Shown: positions 37,301 to 49,000 of the stretch, in pieces
Numbering within the stretch: position 1 is the stretch's first letter
Layout of the letters: each line of letters opens with the position of its first letter
Source of the DNA: Thunnus maccoyii
Lineage: Eukaryota; Chordata; Actinopteri; Scombriformes; Scombridae
DNA length: 64,000 bases
Direction of reading: 5' to 3'
NCBI RefSeq assembly: GCF_910596095.1
Contig: NC_056533.1
Location: 28,990,662 to 29,054,661, forward strand
Program-made: the position numbers and the translations under genes
The notes under the pieces: model-generated
Told to the model about the DNA's origin: nothing
Databases searched by the model: none
What the model saw: the letters and a program-made list of their open reading frames with translations, nothing else

Positions 37301-40300
37301 CAGGAGCCTGTGAGATCCCTGCCCTTTGACCTCTCCTCTGCTGTAAACCTAATGCCTTCACCAGCTGTGGGTCGCTGACGTCTGGCATTGTTTAGCTAGT
37401 AAAAAGCCAGGCCACGGTTAGTTGGTTAGCCGGGCATGGGAACTGTCCGGAGGCTGTCTCCCCTCTCTGTTTCCCTCCTCTGGGACATTCTTTGGTAAAC
37501 TACTCTGCTACAATCATCATCTGACAAATTCTTTTAGGTGGGTGTTGTTGGCGGCAAAATACTGAACTTTTTTATTAGCATGAATGACAGATGATTTCTA
37601 CAACATGCAAATGATTCAAACTATAGCTAGGTCTTGTGTTTACTGTTCGAAACAGCCAGCGTCAGGTAGGTCTCGGCACACAGGAAGTGGTGCTTTTTAC
37701 ATTTTTGTCAGTTTTGAATATGCTAATTGGAAACCAGGAACCAGAAACCACTGCGACTGGACAAACAAAGACAAGAGCGCCAACCACAGTCAAACGTCAA
37801 AGATTGAAAATCTAAGCTAATGTAAGACAATATAGGACAGGAGGTTTGATTGCGTGATTACAGGAAAATTAAGCTTAGAAAGATAAAAGATAAACCACCT
37901 CAAGGAATTATTTGATTCATAAAACAGTGGCACTCTATTTATGGAAAGTTGGTGCAAATGCGTGGGTGTGCGTTTGTGTGTGGACTATAATGATAGGCTG
38001 TGGGACTGGGCCTAATAAAAAACAGAGGAGGATAACATATTGGGGTTTTCCTTACTTTATCTGGCCTGAAACCAGACAGAAAGTCCCCTTAACTTTTTCC
38101 ATAATGAATCAAAGCTTTTACAGAGAGAGAAAAAGGGGCGAAAGCAGGGAAAGTGGGTGTTGGGGACAGGCAAAGCTGGCAAAATGTACATTTTCATTTC
38201 ACACCATTCAGTCATACTTAATAGAATAGAAGTAACTATGTGGGGGAAATTGGGAATGTGTTTGCTTGAAAAATGCTCTAAATGAGCACAGATGAAAAAA
38301 AACATGTGTCACTTCATTCAAAATGTGTGGATGAGTGATGCAAAGAAAGATGGAGGAGATGGGGGTGGTAGGGAAAGAGAGGTGAACTCATATGTCCATA
38401 TCTTGATTGAGTGTCTAGCTCCTGTCAAAGTCCCTTTACGTCAGACACAGACCCACACACACACACACCAGAAACATCTTCTCACTCTCACTACCATTTG
38501 TATCATCTGCAGCTTTATTAAAAACTGGCTGCAGCGTGTCTTTGTCTTATATTCATGATACTCTCGTCTCTTTTCGTCTATCTCTTCCTCTCTGTCCATT
38601 TCTCACCAAATCCGCAGTGAGCTGAGCGTGAGTGGCAAGGAAGTAAATGTTTTCCGGCCTTGGGTGAGTGGCTTCTCTCATAGACCTCAGCCAAGTCTCA
38701 GCATGCCGTGGCATCGCTTACAAAGATACACACACGTGCATGCAAAGACACACACGCACACACACAAACACACACACACAAAAAAACCACTCACACACAC
38801 AATCATCCAGGCGGTGCCAGCTTTCCCATAACTTTGGCCTTCTGGTTTGTTGTTCACTCACTCTAACTGAGTTTACATAAAAGTGAGGCTCTGGGAAGCT
38901 TAAGAGATCACTTACAGAGAAGCTCAGACTATTTTTGTTCATTATTATCATTATAAGAACATAAACATGTTCCTGTGGTTCTTTGTCTATAATCTAATTT
39001 AAATGTACTGTATTGGACTGTGTTGGGCAAATAACTTGAAAAATGTAATTAATTGACCATTTACTAAACCGCTCCTCCAAATAGTAATTGTCCAATCATA
39101 GCTTAGCAGACTTCTCTCTTTAGGCCTGTGATGTGTGCATATAGTAAGAGTGATACTTTTCATCTGAAGAGTTTAGGGGGTTTGTGACTTTTTATTTAGC
39201 CTTTCCAAAACCAAAAACATAAAGCGAAAGTGTAAGGAATGGTGTTTATCTGCTAACTAAGCTGTAGTTGTTAGCTAACTAGCTTATCACCTAAAATAGT
39301 AACCATGCCTTACTTCCAAGGCCAAAGAAAATAATAATACTTTTGTTTGTGCCGCACTTTTCATTCATAGTGAAACTCAAAGTGTGCAGCAATAAATACA
39401 TAGACTATATACAACATAAAGAAAATAGTAATAACTCTGTTGCAGTAGTTTGTTGGGTTACAGGTTAGGAAAAGCCCCGTTCACGCCTGTAGTATTTCCC
39501 TACTGTGTGAAAGCTGGTCCTGGATACTATCTGAGATAGGCTCACATTAGCACCTCTGTCATGGATTTCATTGGATTTGAGGTTCATACTCAGCAACCCC
39601 AGCCAACGTTACCCCCGAGATAGAGTTATGTTTACCAAACACATTGTTCTTGTAATGTTTAAATTGAAACATTCAGTTTAAAAATGTATGTAAAAATGCA
39701 AAAAAGTATGTAAGCTATGGAGACCAATTACTCAAAAGCATAGCATAGCATAGCAAGTTTGTTACTCAGACCACTGAAAAGTGCCTTTAGACAACCCCAA
39801 AACTTCCAAACACGCATATAACATGCATTCCTTTACTCTTGGTAGAGAAAATGCCTCCACCTTTAGCCACCTTTAGTGATGTGAACTCTTCATCCAACCA
39901 ACGGTAAGACAGCAGACAACCAAAATGTTTAGGGCAACAGATCCCAAACTACTCCACAATTGTAAGAATTAATCAAAGAAATGCAAGCATTGAACAACTA
40001 CTGTTCCCATGAGGTTTTCATAGCATGTCCATGGCTGACGAGATGCACATAGGTTGCCTAAGTTTTCAAATTTTGCTATACAAAAAATAGTACTTAGCAG
40101 TCATTATCATGAGGCAAACTCTGCAGGCCAATGTCTGGCCTCATATGCCGTTTTTCTTTTTTTTTGGCAAGGTGATCATATTTTATGAGCCAGATGTCTC
40201 AGCTTTTCAGGAAGTAAAATACATGTTGATATATTATCATGGGGGTTCAACTGTGTACGCCACCTCAATTAAAAGGTTGCTCCTGCTTATATACTTTGAG

Positions 40301-43300
40301 CTTTGGCCTTGAAGGCTCTAACTGTGCATGACATGCTTAAGCCAAACTGCTGCTGCTCTCTTGGCTGCCAGCCCACCAGTAACTAATGACCAGGAAATAA
40401 CTGTGGTTCACACACTCACACTCACATAAATAAACACATATCAGTAGATTTGTTTCTGACTTAGTGACTACCTTAACTTTAACCCTCTCAAGACCTAATC
40501 CTCCCATAGTTAATTCAAATCCCAGCCTTCAAGGAAAACAGAGTGTGGAATTTTTGTTTCTCTCTGTTGCCATTATTGCCCATGAAATGTCTAAACCCAC
40601 AAGTATAATTGCCGCATTTGCTGTTTCAGACTGTTCTGCTGCTGGTTTGCTTTCTATCTCCGAGAGGGAAATAGTTTATGAAGGTATGCTAAAAGCAGCT
40701 TTAAGTGACATACTGCTATGCTACACACATATATCACAATATATGCTGAACATGGGTATTCAACTTTTTCCTTCCACAACTTTATAATGCTAAAAACAGC
40801 ACAGTTTGTTCTGTTGTGTCAGTGTGAAAAGCTTTTCCTGTGTAATTGCCTCCCACTCTGTCTCACTTTTGTTTTGCCTTTTCTCTGCCATTAGAAGAGA
40901 TAAGGTTAAGTCACAGTTTAACTTGATAATAAATTGCATTTTGAGATCATATTAGAAACTTCTTGTTGACTGATATCCCAGATAGCAAGGTGACATTGGT
41001 TCAATGTTGAAATTCCATCAGAATCATCATTTTGGTTGAGGTTGAGTCTTTGCATGATTTACAGTAAAAAAAAATCTCCCTATTTATCTTATAGTGACCC
41101 TTTATGCAGCTCCTCAGTTCAGCCTCTGTCTGAAACAGGCCCCCTCCTGATGAGCCCACTCTGCTCTATTTGGTTAGCTCCTGGAGGCTTTCCCCCCGGG
41201 AGACTTCAGCCAGCTCCGGTAGCTGCTTAAATGAACAATAGTAGTCGGATATGCTCCTTTTTTCCATTCTTTACTCAAAATATAAACATGTCAAATACAT
41301 CCATACATGTTCGAGCCCGAATCTGAATCTGTGGAACAACCTTAGCGACAAAGGCTACCAATGGATGGCCAAATTTAAGTATGCACGAACAATCTGACAT
41401 CATTACTTAGAGGAAGTAGAGGTAACTTTGCAAACAAAGCTTTCAGAAGCAACATTTTTACATATGCTCCCTCAAGTTTTGGAGCTTTGACTATGTTTAA
41501 AGGTAAAGTCAGTGATTCTAATCCAATGCACTGTCAAATTCAGTAAATGTCTCCTCACGGTCCGCTAGCTGTCCGTTCTGTGTATGTGTTGAAAAAAAAA
41601 TCTGGTGTTCATACACATCACTGGTTCTGTAAATGAGCATGTAAATACAGTGGCTTGGAGTGAGCCACACAACATTATTCTAGCCAATGAGCAACGGGCA
41701 TTCGTACCCGTGCACAGAACACATACACTTCCATTTTATTAAATGTATCAATCCAAACTGAATCCAAGATTTTTTAGGCTCTGTTGCGTTTAATGAAGCA
41801 TAATGTGAGCAAGCAGCTGTTTAAATCACACAAATATTCCACTGTATATGTGTTTTGAACTTATTAACTGTATCAATAAATACAAACATTGTTGATCTCT
41901 CTGCATGGAACCAACATGTAAACTATTTCAGTTCAGTACATTTCTGCTCTCAGTCAGCCTGGTGAGGGCAGTTTGCCCAGCCACTGTCCTCTCAACTCCC
42001 CAGGAGCTGCAGCTGACAAACGGCTGCTTCTGTGGACAGAGATGCTGAACGCAGGTTGAGTGAGAAGTGGGGAGGCTGCAGAGAGGCGGAGAGTGTGGAT
42101 GTACTGTTGTGCTCATATGAGACGAATATTTTGTTCCGCTTGTGATAATTTGTGAGAGGAACAGAAGTGACTCTACAGCTGACGCATCGCTCTGGATTTC
42201 TCCATATTTCTCTTTTGGTCATTACCTTGGCACTTGGGTGTCCATGAATTTTGATGGTGAAACTTCTGAAGGAGCACGAAGGGAGGGGTGTATTTGTTTG
42301 GGTGTTTAGTTCAAATATCAACATTCTTTCTCCAGAATGACTGACTCTACCTTTAAAATTGACATCCGATATAGTGGCCGTTTTACCATGTTCCAAGTTC
42401 CTAGTCCACTTAATCTGCAAAGTATCTTAGTTTTGATGTGTCAAAACTAAATCCACTTTTCTTGTGAAACCCAATGTGGTCACAAGTCCACGGGAGGCAG
42501 GGAAAACATTGTGAAAATGTATTTGAAGTCACACACAGCCTGGTCCATTACCAACTTGATGTTTTATTCCAAATTGTAACACACACGTAATTACCTGCTA
42601 TCTTGATGTAAATGTTAATCACGTTATAGTTACACCTTGTTATACATGGCTATACCAAGTCAAAAACATATTTCGATCTGAACTTATTTGCAGAGGCACG
42701 TTTTTGTGTCTTTGTTTATTGCACATGTGCAATAAAACTATCTTATGTCACAATCCACTGTTGCAAACAACAAAAATATATGTTATTGCATTTAAGCACC
42801 AAAGAACACAAAAATAGCAAGTATTTACCCCTACAATCCTCTTCAAAATATAGCTGACCTGTGCTGTACATATACTGTGGATTAACTGCATGAATTTAAA
42901 TAATGTTAGAACATATATAGCATGTGATTACAACAGAGACAATTTGCCAAATATCAATGTGCACCCAAGTGGCTCTTACATCTGACATCATAACAGTATA
43001 TAAATGACAGAAAACTGCAAAAAGCATATTATAACCCCTTTAAGGCAGTATGTCTCCTGTGTGTTGTTAAGTAGCCTGTAATTTCTGGAGGTTCCACAAA
43101 CACATCAGGCTTTTAATTGGCACTAATGATGAAAACATCTGTGTGAGCCATCAAGTCCATGTAAAAACCAGAAATGGACACTGTAAAGAAACAAAACACA
43201 AAAACTTTCCTTAAAATGTACGACTGTACTGTAGATATAAGTCAACGAAAGGGAAGAAATATAACAACACATATACGCATACCTGCATCACAGCCCCTGT

Positions 43301-46300
43301 AGATCTACAGTAGATACCTGTGCAGGCACAACGCACCACTGATGCCAGCCTTCCCTCAATACACACTGCCCTCCCTCAAACAGCTTGCCTCTCACACCAG
43401 ATGCCTCTAGTGACTGTTTGCTTTGCTTCGCCTGGCCCTCCAGTGAAACCACAGCCATCTCCTCCTCCCGAGTGTGTCTATGAGGCCTTGTCAAAATGCC
43501 TCCGTGGTCTAATTCCATGTTTCAGTAATGGCTCAGCCGTGGGGAAACAATTCTCTCTCCAAATGTCTCACACACATTATGAAATGCCACAGTGTCAGCA
43601 TATGTATGTGCATAGTACAAGAGAAAACGCACCCACACACAGGTCAGGGACCTGGGAGTTATAGGATTTGTCTTTTGCTGCAGCTAGAGGAAAAAACACA
43701 CTTTATCCTGAGTCGTCTTTTCCACTTATGGCTTCACTCCTGTTTTCTTTTTTTTTCTCAGTTCATTTTACAATTTTCCAGAACCAGCTCCTGGTAACTC
43801 GAGTGTGTGTATGTGTGTGTGTGTGTGTATGTGTGTGTATGGAGAGGGCTGGGACACAGTGAGCACTCTCCATCTGTGGACCAGATTAAAGGCGGAGAAA
43901 AAAAAAAAATCAAGGATGCATGTGCTTGGAGTGCACACGAGACCAAGGGAATGAGCAAGAATGCAGGCATTTTAAGAGTGTGTGTGTGTGTGTGTATGGG
44001 AGTGTTAGAGTGTATGCAGGGCTGGCCCATTCTGCCTGTGTCATATGTAAAGCATGTGGCCAGTCTGCCAACATGGCAATCATGGGTGCTCCTGGCCCAG
44101 TGTAATACAGCAGTGAGCGGTAGAGATTTTTTTCATCTGTGATGCCATCTTTGAAGTGTTTGTAGAAGTGTGGATCAGTAGCGATCAGCGAGAGCAATGG
44201 TAGAGTTTTAGAGTTAGTTTGTGAATGTGTGATTACTGAAGACGATCACCTGGATGAAGATTAAATTTCAGTTGTGTCATCAAACAACATCTGCAGTTTT
44301 TTTGTTTATAGAACCACAGCAACCGCCTTCATGCTCTCATGAATCCCACAGATGTTATTGCAACAGCCACACAGCTTCTCAAGTCTGCTTTCCATAGAAA
44401 ATCTGAAATAAAGTCAAATGGCTGGAAATAGCTCTGCAGATGGCAGATCGAGTTATGGTGTTATACTGATTCGCATCACCATGATTAGTCAGCCAAGAAG
44501 AGACCGTGGGCTGATTATTCATTGTCCCCTAAAAATAATATCAGAGGACTGTAACAATTCAAACTAGAATGAAGGAGAATGCTTTTGTAAAATGCAAATA
44601 TAATAATATGTGTTGTGCGCCGTCTGTGTGATGTAGACTCCACCAGTCCTGCAGCAGAACAGGTGTGTTGACAGTCAGCCTCCCTCTGACTCATAATCAG
44701 GTGTGGTCATCTCCAATCCACCGCAGGAAGGACAGGGCTGCTGTATGAATCAGCTTGTGGCTATTGGTATGGTCAACGGCATGCTTGTTGCATGACTGGC
44801 TGACGGGGTGATTATGGGAAAAAATGTAAGCCATTTTTACAGGGTAGTTACAGTACGGCTGAGCTCTGTGTATTGTGGCCAGCCTTTGAGCTTTAACACA
44901 ACAAAAGGCACAGGGGAAAAAAACAGACGAGATTGACAGGAAATTCATCGCTCCCTGGAGTGATTGTCTAACTCCATAGTCCAAATCCTGACTCTCACGT
45001 GATGACCTGTTGTAAAAAAAAAGTCAGCTATAATGCAAAACTATTCCCTTCTTTGATGTTTTTGGAGAAATGTCTTGAATTCTTTGGGTCAGACAAGCAT
45101 AGATTATGTGATGTCATGCTGAAAAATGTCCATTGCAGCTTAAAGGTTTATGTAGGAGAAAAGCTTCCATCTGTATAAAACAGCAGCAGTAAGGGCCAGG
45201 TTTTGGCACCACCCCTTAGAACTGAAGAGACCTATTTGTAAACTCAACATTTTATACAGGAACAGTCACCTGAGCGGAGGAGATATCATCTCCAACAACA
45301 TTAACCACATGATGTGAATGCATTGCAGCTATGTGAAATGTTTTCTTTGTGTTATTGCCATCTCTATCTCAATCTGTAGAGAGCCAGCGCCTTTAAGTGA
45401 GGTCTTGTTTAACAACTGCTGTGGTTTTGCTCTAAATTTGTAAGTTTTGACATGCACAAACATTTGCACCTTAATAAATTGCTAAAGAGTATTGTGTGCT
45501 CCAGTATGTTCTTTTGGTGCAGTCTTTGAGAAGTGGCCCATTGAACTGTTTTGTTACAATTTGTCCTATCCTGAGAGCACCGAGCTCCTCCAGTGGAGGG
45601 GCTGAAGTGCAAGAGATTCCTTTAACTCTGCTTTGACAAAAAAATTGAGCTCTCTAAAAATACTTACTAGACTTTATTGTTTCTTTTTTCCTTATTCCTA
45701 GTGTAGATTTACTAATGTTTATTGGGATGATTCACATATTTCAATCATGGTAATTATATTAATATTTTACAGTTTAAAATGTTTTTATGTCTGAGTCGAC
45801 AATGAACTACATTAAGCTGTGTACATTACCGGTACTGTTAATAATTTAGTTTGGTGGAGTGATATGCTGCAAGTAAGATGATGTGTTATGAGTTTTGTTG
45901 TCCAAAAGTTAAAGTAGACAAGCTATCCTGAAGAAGCTGCCACTGTGCTTTTGCTTTCAGCCAAAATCTGATAGTACCTATCTAACTAACAGTTATACTA
46001 GTAGACCATGAAATGAAAACAAAACAAAAAAAACCCCACAAAATCATTCTACGTTTTCTTTTAGGGAGAAAGCAACAGTCATTATTTAATTTTTTCCTGT
46101 GCGTGCATGAGCAACTAAACCAGTTTTCCCTCTGGGGATCTATCGATTATCAGTCACCTAGCAACAATTTCCTCATGACTTAAACCATCTGAATGCAAAC
46201 ATTATTATGTCTTGACTTCCCATGCTGAAAATACAACGTCACAAGTTCCACTTGAAGGCCCCATAACCTGCAGCTGACTGGACCAAGGTCAGGCATGTTC

Positions 46301-48544
46301 TCTGGAGCTTGTCAGAAGTCATTGTGAGGTAAGTAGAAGTGAAGAAATATGCAAGACAAGCTGAGTGAAAGCTGCTACAGCTACAAGGCAATATCCCAGA
46401 TACAGAGCATAAAAATAGCTGATATAAACAGTATCTACCACTGAATTTATGGCAATGGAAAATGCTAAAATGGCAGTCTCACTCACTAACAACAACCATA
46501 AACAGCTCAAGGGCAGAACAGAAGGATGAAGGGTCAAAACCACCTGAAACAAAATACCTCAATATTTACACTGCTTAAGTTTTGTGCCACAATACATGTT
46601 AAAAGCTAAGATCAATCACACGGCCCTCATTCACACACGCAGGTATAAGGGTCATGTTTGTGTACAGCAGCTCTTTCAAAATACGCCTGTTTTCAAAATA
46701 CTTTTACTCAGATTTTGTTAAGACATTTGACCTTATAAAGTCAGACATACCAGTTTTTTTCACCGACAGTAGACTGAATGGTAGAAACTGCAGCACAGCC
46801 ACAAAGCACGGTGCAATTTCAGTATGAGTCAGGCTCTTGCTCTCTATGGACAGGGAAAAATGTCACTCTGCCTTTGCCCCGATGTCACCCTTCCTTTCAA
46901 CATGTGTAGCACTGATTTTATGCCAAAACACAAGCTTATAAGAGTTAATTCATCTTAAATTACAAAGGCTTGGCCACATTACACTGCTGGAAGCTTTAGC
47001 AAATCACAACGTCTGTAGAAAATTGAAAAATGTTTCCATGATTTACCTCTGGCCCAGTCTCTGGAAAACAGTGTACATCACTTCACATGAAAGTGAAATG
47101 GATAAAGCCTCTGTCTCTACATAATGGCTTTGCCGTGGCGCACCAGTCGTGGCCTCATATAAGAATCAAGGTAGATGTTTCAACTCTGAACTGAAATCGG
47201 TAGATGATACGGACAGACAGACAGACAGACAGACAGATTAGGGGCCAGCTGGGCAGACAGATGGTCAGAGTTCAACAGAGCATCATTAACACACAAAGCT
47301 CTAAACTGTCAAATAAACAGGCAAACAGCCACATTATTACACGATCGCTAACATGTGCCAGGCAATTACATGTCCGTCTTTTGACATCTGTAGTAGATCT
47401 GACCACACACCCTGAGAGAGTATATATATGTACCTGATGGAAAATAATTTTAGGGGGGACCCACATTACTCAAATAAAGGATAAAGTCATTTAAAGCATT
47501 AATCTGATTCTTCACGGGGAATTAGTGAAAACAGCAAAGAGGAAAGCTTCCAGTTTCTGCATGATATAGCGCGGGTATTTGACTGTTTCAGCATGCTGTA
47601 CTATGTTACAGTATAAAAGCCTCCTGGAGACACATTTGATTCATTGATCTTTGAGCTCAAACTTATCTCCAGGAGGTTGTTTCATCTCCTGGCTTGAACT
47701 TTCCAGGAAATTACAGTTCAATAAATCGTCCACGCACTTGGAATGCTGGTAAGACACACAAAACTTCAAGGAGTGTTTATGTAAGCGTTTGAGTCCAAAT
47801 GTTTACTCTCCTCATTGAAATAAATCTTTGCCCTGTATTATGACGCCATAAAACCTCTTCCACGCATAACTTCCAGTAAACATTTTCATGCTCTGCGGGT
47901 GTGAGATGCACCATAGAAAAGATGATTTTAGCGTTCAGGGAGGCTGTGTTCTCTATGTGGTTGGATGTGTTGATGAATAAACTGGCTGCACGTGTTGGAG
48001 CTTGCCTGTTCCTGGGGGCGACTGAGCAGGCTTTCATCCGCACACTCAACGAAGGTCGGCCAGTTTCACCAGCATCTGAGTGTACGTGCATCAGGGCTCA
48101 CAGCAGCACCTTTGACATATCTCTGAGCTAAGGAATGAGCTATCAGATACTGGATGAAGTGTGAAAGAATCTTAAAGACATGGTTTATAACGTACTTTAT
48201 GGGCTTAAAGAAATATTCAGATCTGTAGACAAACTGGTAATTAGTGCAAGGAGTCTGTTTTGTGAGATGAAGAGGTACAAAGTGGATGAGGGTGACAAAA
48301 AATGTGGATATTTTAAGGGTCCAAATGCTGGAAAATTTTCAAAATGTGCTAAAAAAAAAGCACCAAGAAACCACTGATCTTGTTCATAAACTAATAAACT
48401 ACAAAGCGGAGAGTATTTGCTTGTATTGCAGTTATCTCAACATGTCAGAAACTGATGTTGTAGTCACAGTAATGGGCTTGAGGCTTAATGAGACTTACCT
48501 GGAGAGAGGTCTCCGTCACTCTGCTCTCCGGAGTCTGAATCCAT
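24812..48544 (-). CDS. tnfaip8l3: TNFAIP8-like protein 3 (tnfaip8l3), complete, 2 coding exons, 202 aa
   Basis: Joined - strand exons 48544-48499 and 25374-24812 (609 nt including stop). The protein opens [16 protein letters not shown], nearly the same as the human TNFAIP8L3 start ([13 protein letters not shown]), which separates it from TNFAIP8, L1 and L2. The remainder is the all-helical TIPE homology (DUF758) domain: [96 protein letters not shown]. Family members have a hydrophobic cavity that holds phospholipid; TNFAIP8L3 (TIPE3) is reported to carry PIP2/PIP3 and promote PI3K-AKT signalling at the plasma membrane. Length agrees with the roughly 204-residue human form. The frame is intact, and the two exons are separated by a 23.1 kb intron. 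Confidence 0.95.
25515..25975 (+). repeat. Dispersed repeat family D, longer copy
   Basis: Contains AACAGAGCAACATTAGCATT, TTTTGGAGTCA, CTCTTTTAGCTCTGTTTTGG and TCCACCAACTCCTGA, then TCTGGCTCTTTAGTTGCTCA. The central words recur at 28330-28440. It matches a widespread teleost non-coding repeat. Confidence 0.5.
27993..28230 (+). repeat. Dispersed repeat family B, copy 1
   Basis: Begins TTAAAGGGGACATATCAT and includes TTTGCATGATTTACAGTT, CAGTTCAGCCTCTGTCT and ACAGGCCATTTTAGCTCCTG. The same words recur inverted at 30.46-30.65 kb and direct at 41.03-41.19 kb. The start TTAA-AGGGG suggests a TTAA-targeting MITE. Confidence 0.6.
28325..28440 (+). repeat. Dispersed repeat family D, short copy
   Basis: TGAGCAACATTGGCGTTGAT, TTTGGAGTC and CTCCTTTTAGCTGTGTTTTG, then TCTCCACCAGCTCCTAGG, parallel 25634-25745 in the same order and orientation. 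Confidence 0.5.
30455..30655 (-). repeat. Dispersed repeat family B, copy 2 (inverted)
   Basis: The reverse complement of the 27993-28230 repeat, ending in ATGCCCCCTTTAAATG, which pairs with the TTAAAGGGG start of copy 1. Confidence 0.6.
32354..32390. repeat. Imperfect CA/CG microsatellite
   Basis: ACACACACACGCACACACAC-type repeat, intronic. Confidence 0.85.
34940..35915 (-). mobile_element. 5'-truncated, broken non-LTR retrotransposon (LINE), reverse-transcriptase C-terminal part
   Basis: On the - strand from about 35910 the reading [20 protein letters not shown], followed by [11 protein letters not shown] and [17 protein letters not shown], is the end of a LINE reverse-transcriptase domain. 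After a break it resumes as [44 protein letters not shown] and [16 protein letters not shown], the usual C-terminal region. The short segment normally between the ALET and PVYKD blocks appears deleted. The 3' flank has CTCATGAGGGTTAGGCACTT and then an A-rich end near 34940. It cannot encode an active enzyme. Confidence 0.8.
38730..38802. repeat. CA-rich simple repeat
   Basis: Imperfect CA repeats with an A-run, intronic. Confidence 0.85.
41030..41190 (+). repeat. Dispersed repeat family B, copy 3
   Basis: TTTGCATGATTTACAGT, TATTTATCTTATAGTGACCC, CTCAGTTCAGCCTCTGTCTG and AAACAGGCC match copy 1 in order. Both ends are lost. Confidence 0.6.
41496..42357. mobile_element. TTAA-flanked non-autonomous DNA transposon, 0.86 kb
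   Basis: The left end is TTAA followed by AGGTAAAGTCAGTGATTCT, and the right end is the matching complement AGAATGACTGACTCTACCT followed by TTAA. TTAA at both borders is the target signature of piggyBac-type transposons. The interior has no transposase-like frame. I recognise the left portion as a common teleost repeat. Confidence 0.7.
43803..43840. repeat. GT microsatellite
   Basis: GT repeats interrupted by AT, and a second GT run at about 43977-43996. Confidence 0.85.
47211..47237. repeat. GACA tetranucleotide repeat
   Basis: About six tandem GACA units, intronic. Confidence 0.9.
48499..48544 (-). CDS. tnfaip8l3: tnfaip8l3 coding exon 1
   Basis: A 46-nt coding portion: ATG at 48544-48542, 15 codons and one base, then donor GTAAGT. 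The peptide [15 protein letters not shown] is the diagnostic TNFAIP8L3 N-terminus. The upstream sequence is purine-rich on this strand, which is 5' UTR or promoter. Confidence 0.93.
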
Positions 48545-49000
48545 CTTCCTCTGCAGGACACACGGAGGCTGCAGAAGCTCTCTGATTCCTCTTTCTTCTT
48601 GTTCCCTTTCCTCTCCAGGGAGCCTTCTGATTTCTTTTCCCAGAAAAAAAAGACCACAATTTCTTGTTTTTTTTTTCTCTTTCTCCTGGTGAGCTAAACT
48701 TCCCCTCCCAGCCTGGATCACTGCAGCTGTGAGAGGAATGCTACTGGGCTGATTTGCTGAGCTGTCCTCTTTTTCTTTTTTTTTTCTTTTTTTTTTGCTC
48801 TCTTTTCCTTTTGCTCCCTCCTCTCTTCTCCTGACTCCCTCAGTTTTCCTCTTGCCTTTTCCCTCTCGTCTACTTTCCCTGTCTCTGATGCTCCCTCCCC
48901 TCTCTCACTCTCAGTCCGTCCCCCTTTTGGTTTCTCCCTCCCTTGTCCCTGCCACTCGGTCCCTCCTCCTCCTCCTCCTCCTCCTCCTCTCATTCGGTAC
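48545..49000 (-). promoter_or_regulatory. tnfaip8l3: Likely tnfaip8l3 5' UTR/promoter, strongly purine-rich on the gene strand
   Basis: On the + strand this is a long pyrimidine tract (CTCTTTTCC, CCTCCCTC words and a TCC triplet run at 48963-48989). It directly precedes the tnfaip8l3 start codon on the - strand. No TATA box was identified. Confidence 0.35.

Larger units (their letters stand above)
25375..48498 (-). other. tnfaip8l3 intron 1 (23.1 kb)
   Basis: No additional host exon was recognised on either strand. It contains repeats at 25.5-26.0, 28.0, 30.5, 41.0 and 41.5-42.4 kb, a LINE remnant at 34.94-35.92 kb, and microsatellites near 32.35, 38.74, 43.80 and 47.21 kb. Long stretches, for example 29-30.4, 36-40.9 and 44-48.4 kb, are plain AT-rich DNA in which I see nothing specific. 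Confidence 0.6.

Noticed and set aside
47211..47237. GACA tract as a regulatory element
   Set aside because: A short simple repeat with no flanking conservation visible.
47777..48131. Overlapping frames on both strands just upstream of the tnfaip8l3 exon 1 donor
   Set aside because: No similarity to any family I know and no conserved splice signals.
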